Assembly (NCBI GenBank): GCA_047618505.1
Contig: JBLHLB010000010.1
Coordinates: 1 to 35,507, forward strand
Source of the DNA: JBLHLB01 sp047618505
Lineage (GTDB): Bacteria > Planctomycetota > UBA1135 > GCA-002686595
Direction of reading: 5' to 3'
DNA: 35,507 nucleotides
The notes beneath the pieces were generated by a model. The model ran no database searches. It saw only the letters and a list, made by a program, of their open reading frames with translations, and had not been told where the DNA came from. This document shows positions 33,562 through 35,507 of this stretch, piece by piece (position 1 is the stretch's first letter; every line of letters begins with the position of its first letter). Both the position numbers and the translations under genes were made by a program.

Positions 33562-34773
33562 CTAGCGTTGGAAGATCGGAAGGTAGCGGTAGGGAATCTC
33601 AAGGATCAGGACCGCCATGGCCGTTCCGAATTCCGGGCCGGGTCCAGTGCGATTCGGGAAGGAGCCGTTCTCGAGCTGGAGATTGAGGATTTCGCTCCGC
33701 ACAGTTTCAAAGTAGGGCTTCCAGTAGTCGAACTGCGACGAGTTGCCCGCTGTGTACATGGCCTGGACACCGTAATAGTGCCCGTACCAGAAGAAGTAAT
33801 GCCCCTGGTCTCCGCGGCCACGGGTGGCGTTAAAGTGGTCGAGGTTGCGGCGCAGGTAGTCCAGGCCGTTCTCGATGAGCGCGTCGGAGTAGATGCCGAC
33901 GCCGTGCAGGGAAGTCACGCCCGCGGCGGTCAGGGGGAAGTTGGAGCGCGAGCTCCGTCCGCGTTGGTATTGGAAGGAGCCCACCTCGTCGCCGACGACG
34001 CCGGAACCGTAGCCACGCGAGCGACGCCGTTGGGGCTCGGTTATGGCGGAATCGACCACGTATTGGGCCGCGTTGTCGATAGTGCTGCGGGGCACACGGA
34101 TTCCGATGTTGCGCGCAGCGCGCAGGGCCAGCACTTGGCAAACCACAATCGACATGTCGGACTCCGGCGCGAAGGGGACGTAGCGCCAGCCGCCCTCGGA
34201 GTTTTGTGTTTCGACGATGAAGTCCACGGCACGCTGTAGGCTCGAGTGCACGTCCTTACGGTGGGTCATGCCGTAGATCTCCGCCAGGAACAGGGTGGCG
34301 AAGGCGTGGCTATACATGCGCGTCCCGTTGGCCGTGATGAAGCCATCGTCCTGGCAGGCGGAAAGTACGTAGCCCAGGCCACGTTCGACCACCTCGCCGT
34401 ATTGTCCTCGCCCCGGAAGATTTCCGCTGGCGAGGAAGGCCATGCAAGCCAGGGCGGTCACGCCTACGTGCCCGCCCTCAGCTGTGCCGCGATAGTCGCT
34501 GTTCAGCTTGTAGCCGACTTTCCCGTACCAACTGCCATCCCCGCGCTGACGCGAAGCAAGCCAGCGCAGGCCGCTATCGACCGCAGTGCTCTGCTCAGGA
34601 CTGACGACGAGTGGCTCCGAATCAAATTGCTCCGTGGTCTGCGCGGACGACCCTGCGGAAAAGCAGGACATGCCTACGCACAGCAGGGCAGCTAGGAATC
34701 CCGTACCGGCTCTCTGGTGTGTCTTCATGAATATTGCGGGGCTGGTCTGTCGCGGGTCGCTTGATGTTCTCAT
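33562..34773 (-). CDS. Secreted alpha/alpha-toroid protein 2 (prenyltransferase/squalene-cyclase fold)
   Basis: A 403-residue exported protein paralogous to the one at 26068. The signal peptide is GFLAALLCVGMSCFSAGSSAQ. Toroid repeats follow: DSGLRWLASRQRGDGSWYG, VERGLGYVLSACQDDGFI, LQRAVDFIVETQNSEGGWRY, LRSEILNLQLENGSFPNRT (partial). The aligned core HAFATLFLAEIYGM and LALRAARNIGI is shared with toroid 1, as is the C-terminal LPIFQR. Cyclase DxDDTA and prenyltransferase zinc residues are not evident. ATG 34773 overlaps the preceding stop codon (ATGA), which favours coupled translation; ATG 34728 would give a more typical signal peptide. It is probably periplasmic or surface-exposed, with unknown ligand. 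Confidence 0.8.
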   Translation of the reverse strand: MRTSSDPRQTSPAIFMKTHQRAGTGFLAALLCVGMSCFSAGSSAQTTEQFDSEPLVVSPEQSTAVDSGLRWLASRQRGDGSWYGKVGYKLNSDYRGTAEGGHVGVTALACMAFLASGNLPGRGQYGEVVERGLGYVLSACQDDGFITANGTRMYSHAFATLFLAEIYGMTHRKDVHSSLQRAVDFIVETQNSEGGWRYVPFAPESDMSIVVCQVLALRAARNIGIRVPRSTIDNAAQYVVDSAITEPQRRRSRGYGSGVVGDEVGSFQYQRGRSSRSNFPLTAAGVTSLHGVGIYSDALIENGLDYLRRNLDHFNATRGRGDQGHYFFWYGHYYGVQAMYTAGNSSQFDYWKPYFETVRSEILNLQLENGSFPNRTGPGPEFGTAMAVLILEIPYRYLPIFQR

Positions 34774-35507
34774 CGCAGGGGTCCGTAGGTGTCGAGTCGC
34801 GCGGCGCCGTTTGTTCGTCCATGGAGTACATAGAGCGCGGTACCAAAACCGATTAGCTTCACCGCTTGAGAACCGCCACTGGCTTGGGCCAGGACCTGGC
34901 CCTCGGGTGTCGTCGTTGTGGGGCGCCCTTCACTGTCCAGACCGATGAACTCAAGACGAGTGCGCGAAACGAGCTGCGTATCGGGGTCCTGGACGCGGAA
35001 GGCTATGGCGATGAAGCTCTCGGAGACCACCGGTGTCGGGAGGTCGTCAGGGTAAAATTCGGCCTGGGGAACCGGCAGTCGCACGCTGCGAGAAACACCG
35101 GTGTCGAGCTGGATGACCCGCAGAGGGACGCTCTGTGCATTGCCCTCCATTGGTACGAAGAACAGGTACGGAGCCTCCAGTTCCGTCGTGCGGCCTTCGG
35201 ATAGGCCTGCGGAGAGTTCATTCGGTCGAATGCTTTCCAGGGATCGAATGCGCCGCATGTTGAGGTCCAATGAGTACACAGCCCCGCGGCTTTGTCCGCG
35301 CTTGAGCGCGCTGGAGTGAATCACCAGGTAGCTCTGCCCTGCGTAGCGCGCCACGGCATAAAAGTGCTCGTCATCGCCGAAGCCCATGCGCCACAGTTCC
35401 TCGCCGTTCCCCAGGTCGTAGACCCCGAGGGTGCTGCCCATCTCCCCGCGGGAGTGAAAGCGCGGCACGCAGAGGTTTCCCGCTTCGATCCAAGCGCACT
35501 CATCGAG
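34770..35507 (-). CDS. Beta-propeller (PQQ-like) protein, N-terminus outside the window
   Basis: The C-terminal 245 or so residues of a gene that is still open at the right window edge (the frame reads LDECAWIEAGNLCVPRFH at the boundary). Blade-like repeats are visible: TLGVYDLGNGEELWRMGF, GAVYSLDLNMRRIRSLESI, and LEFIGLDSEGRPTTTTPEG. They resemble PQQ/WD-type propeller blades with the xxDLxxGxxxW pattern. The stop overlaps the start of toroid protein 2. The family and the presence of a signal peptide cannot be judged from this fragment. Confidence 0.65.
   Translation of the reverse strand, partial: LDECAWIEAGNLCVPRFHSRGEMGSTLGVYDLGNGEELWRMGFGDDEHFYAVARYAGQSYLVIHSSALKRGQSRGAVYSLDLNMRRIRSLESIRPNELSAGLSEGRTTELEAPYLFFVPMEGNAQSVPLRVIQLDTGVSRSVRLPVPQAEFYPDDLPTPVVSESFIAIAFRVQDPDTQLVSRTRLEFIGLDSEGRPTTTTPEGQVLAQASGGSQAVKLIGFGTALYVLHGRTNGAARLDTYGPLR

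Overview
The window is a GC-rich chromosomal segment from a Gram-negative (diderm) bacterium. A lipopolysaccharide-kinase-like protein, an outer-membrane porin and several lipoproteins or secreted proteins point to two membranes. The tight cluster of a DUF4175-like membrane protein, a giant coiled-coil secreted protein, a Gln/Gly/Glu-rich secreted protein and two alpha/alpha-toroid (prenyltransferase/squalene-cyclase-fold) proteins, plus a large kinase-ATPase and a calcium-loop (VCBS) lipoprotein, is typical of Planctomycetota. That assignment is an inference from family knowledge; no rRNA gene is present to confirm it.

Layout. (1) Plus strand, 2-5431: the 3' end of a gene with a perfect 18-bp tandem repeat, a long hairpin, a Kdo/WaaP-type kinase-like gene, then a candidate operon for extracytoplasmic flavin-based electron transfer. 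This operon has a Fur-box-like palindrome, an ApbE flavin transferase, a beta-barrel porin, an FMN-binding-domain protein and a four-helix His-rich membrane protein. (2) Minus strand, 14316 down to 5471: nusA, infB, rbfA and a Ser/Thr kinase-ATPase-TPR protein. This block carries a tandem array of three hairpins (exact 32-nt period) between nusA and infB, and a 37-bp inverted copy of the infB 3' end just beyond its stop codon. (3) Plus strand, 14608-26071: an atypical sigma54-type AAA+ regulator, a HEAT/TPR secreted protein, an RlmI-like rRNA methyltransferase, thiS, thiG, a CPBP membrane protease, a gamma-carbonic-anhydrase-like protein, a VCBS lipoprotein and larE. (4) Minus strand, right edge (35507) down to 26068: a beta-propeller protein (cut by the window end), toroid protein 2, a DUF4175-like protein, the coiled-coil protein, the Q/G/E-rich protein and toroid protein 1, packed as one operon.

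How the genes may work together. In block 1, ApbE would attach FMN to the neighbouring FMN-binding protein, electrons would arrive through the four-helix membrane protein, and the porin would admit the substrate; the palindrome suggests iron control. Block 2 is the conserved transcription/translation operon, here without rimP next to nusA. Block 4 looks like one envelope-associated machine. No tRNA, rRNA, CRISPR array or insertion sequence was found.
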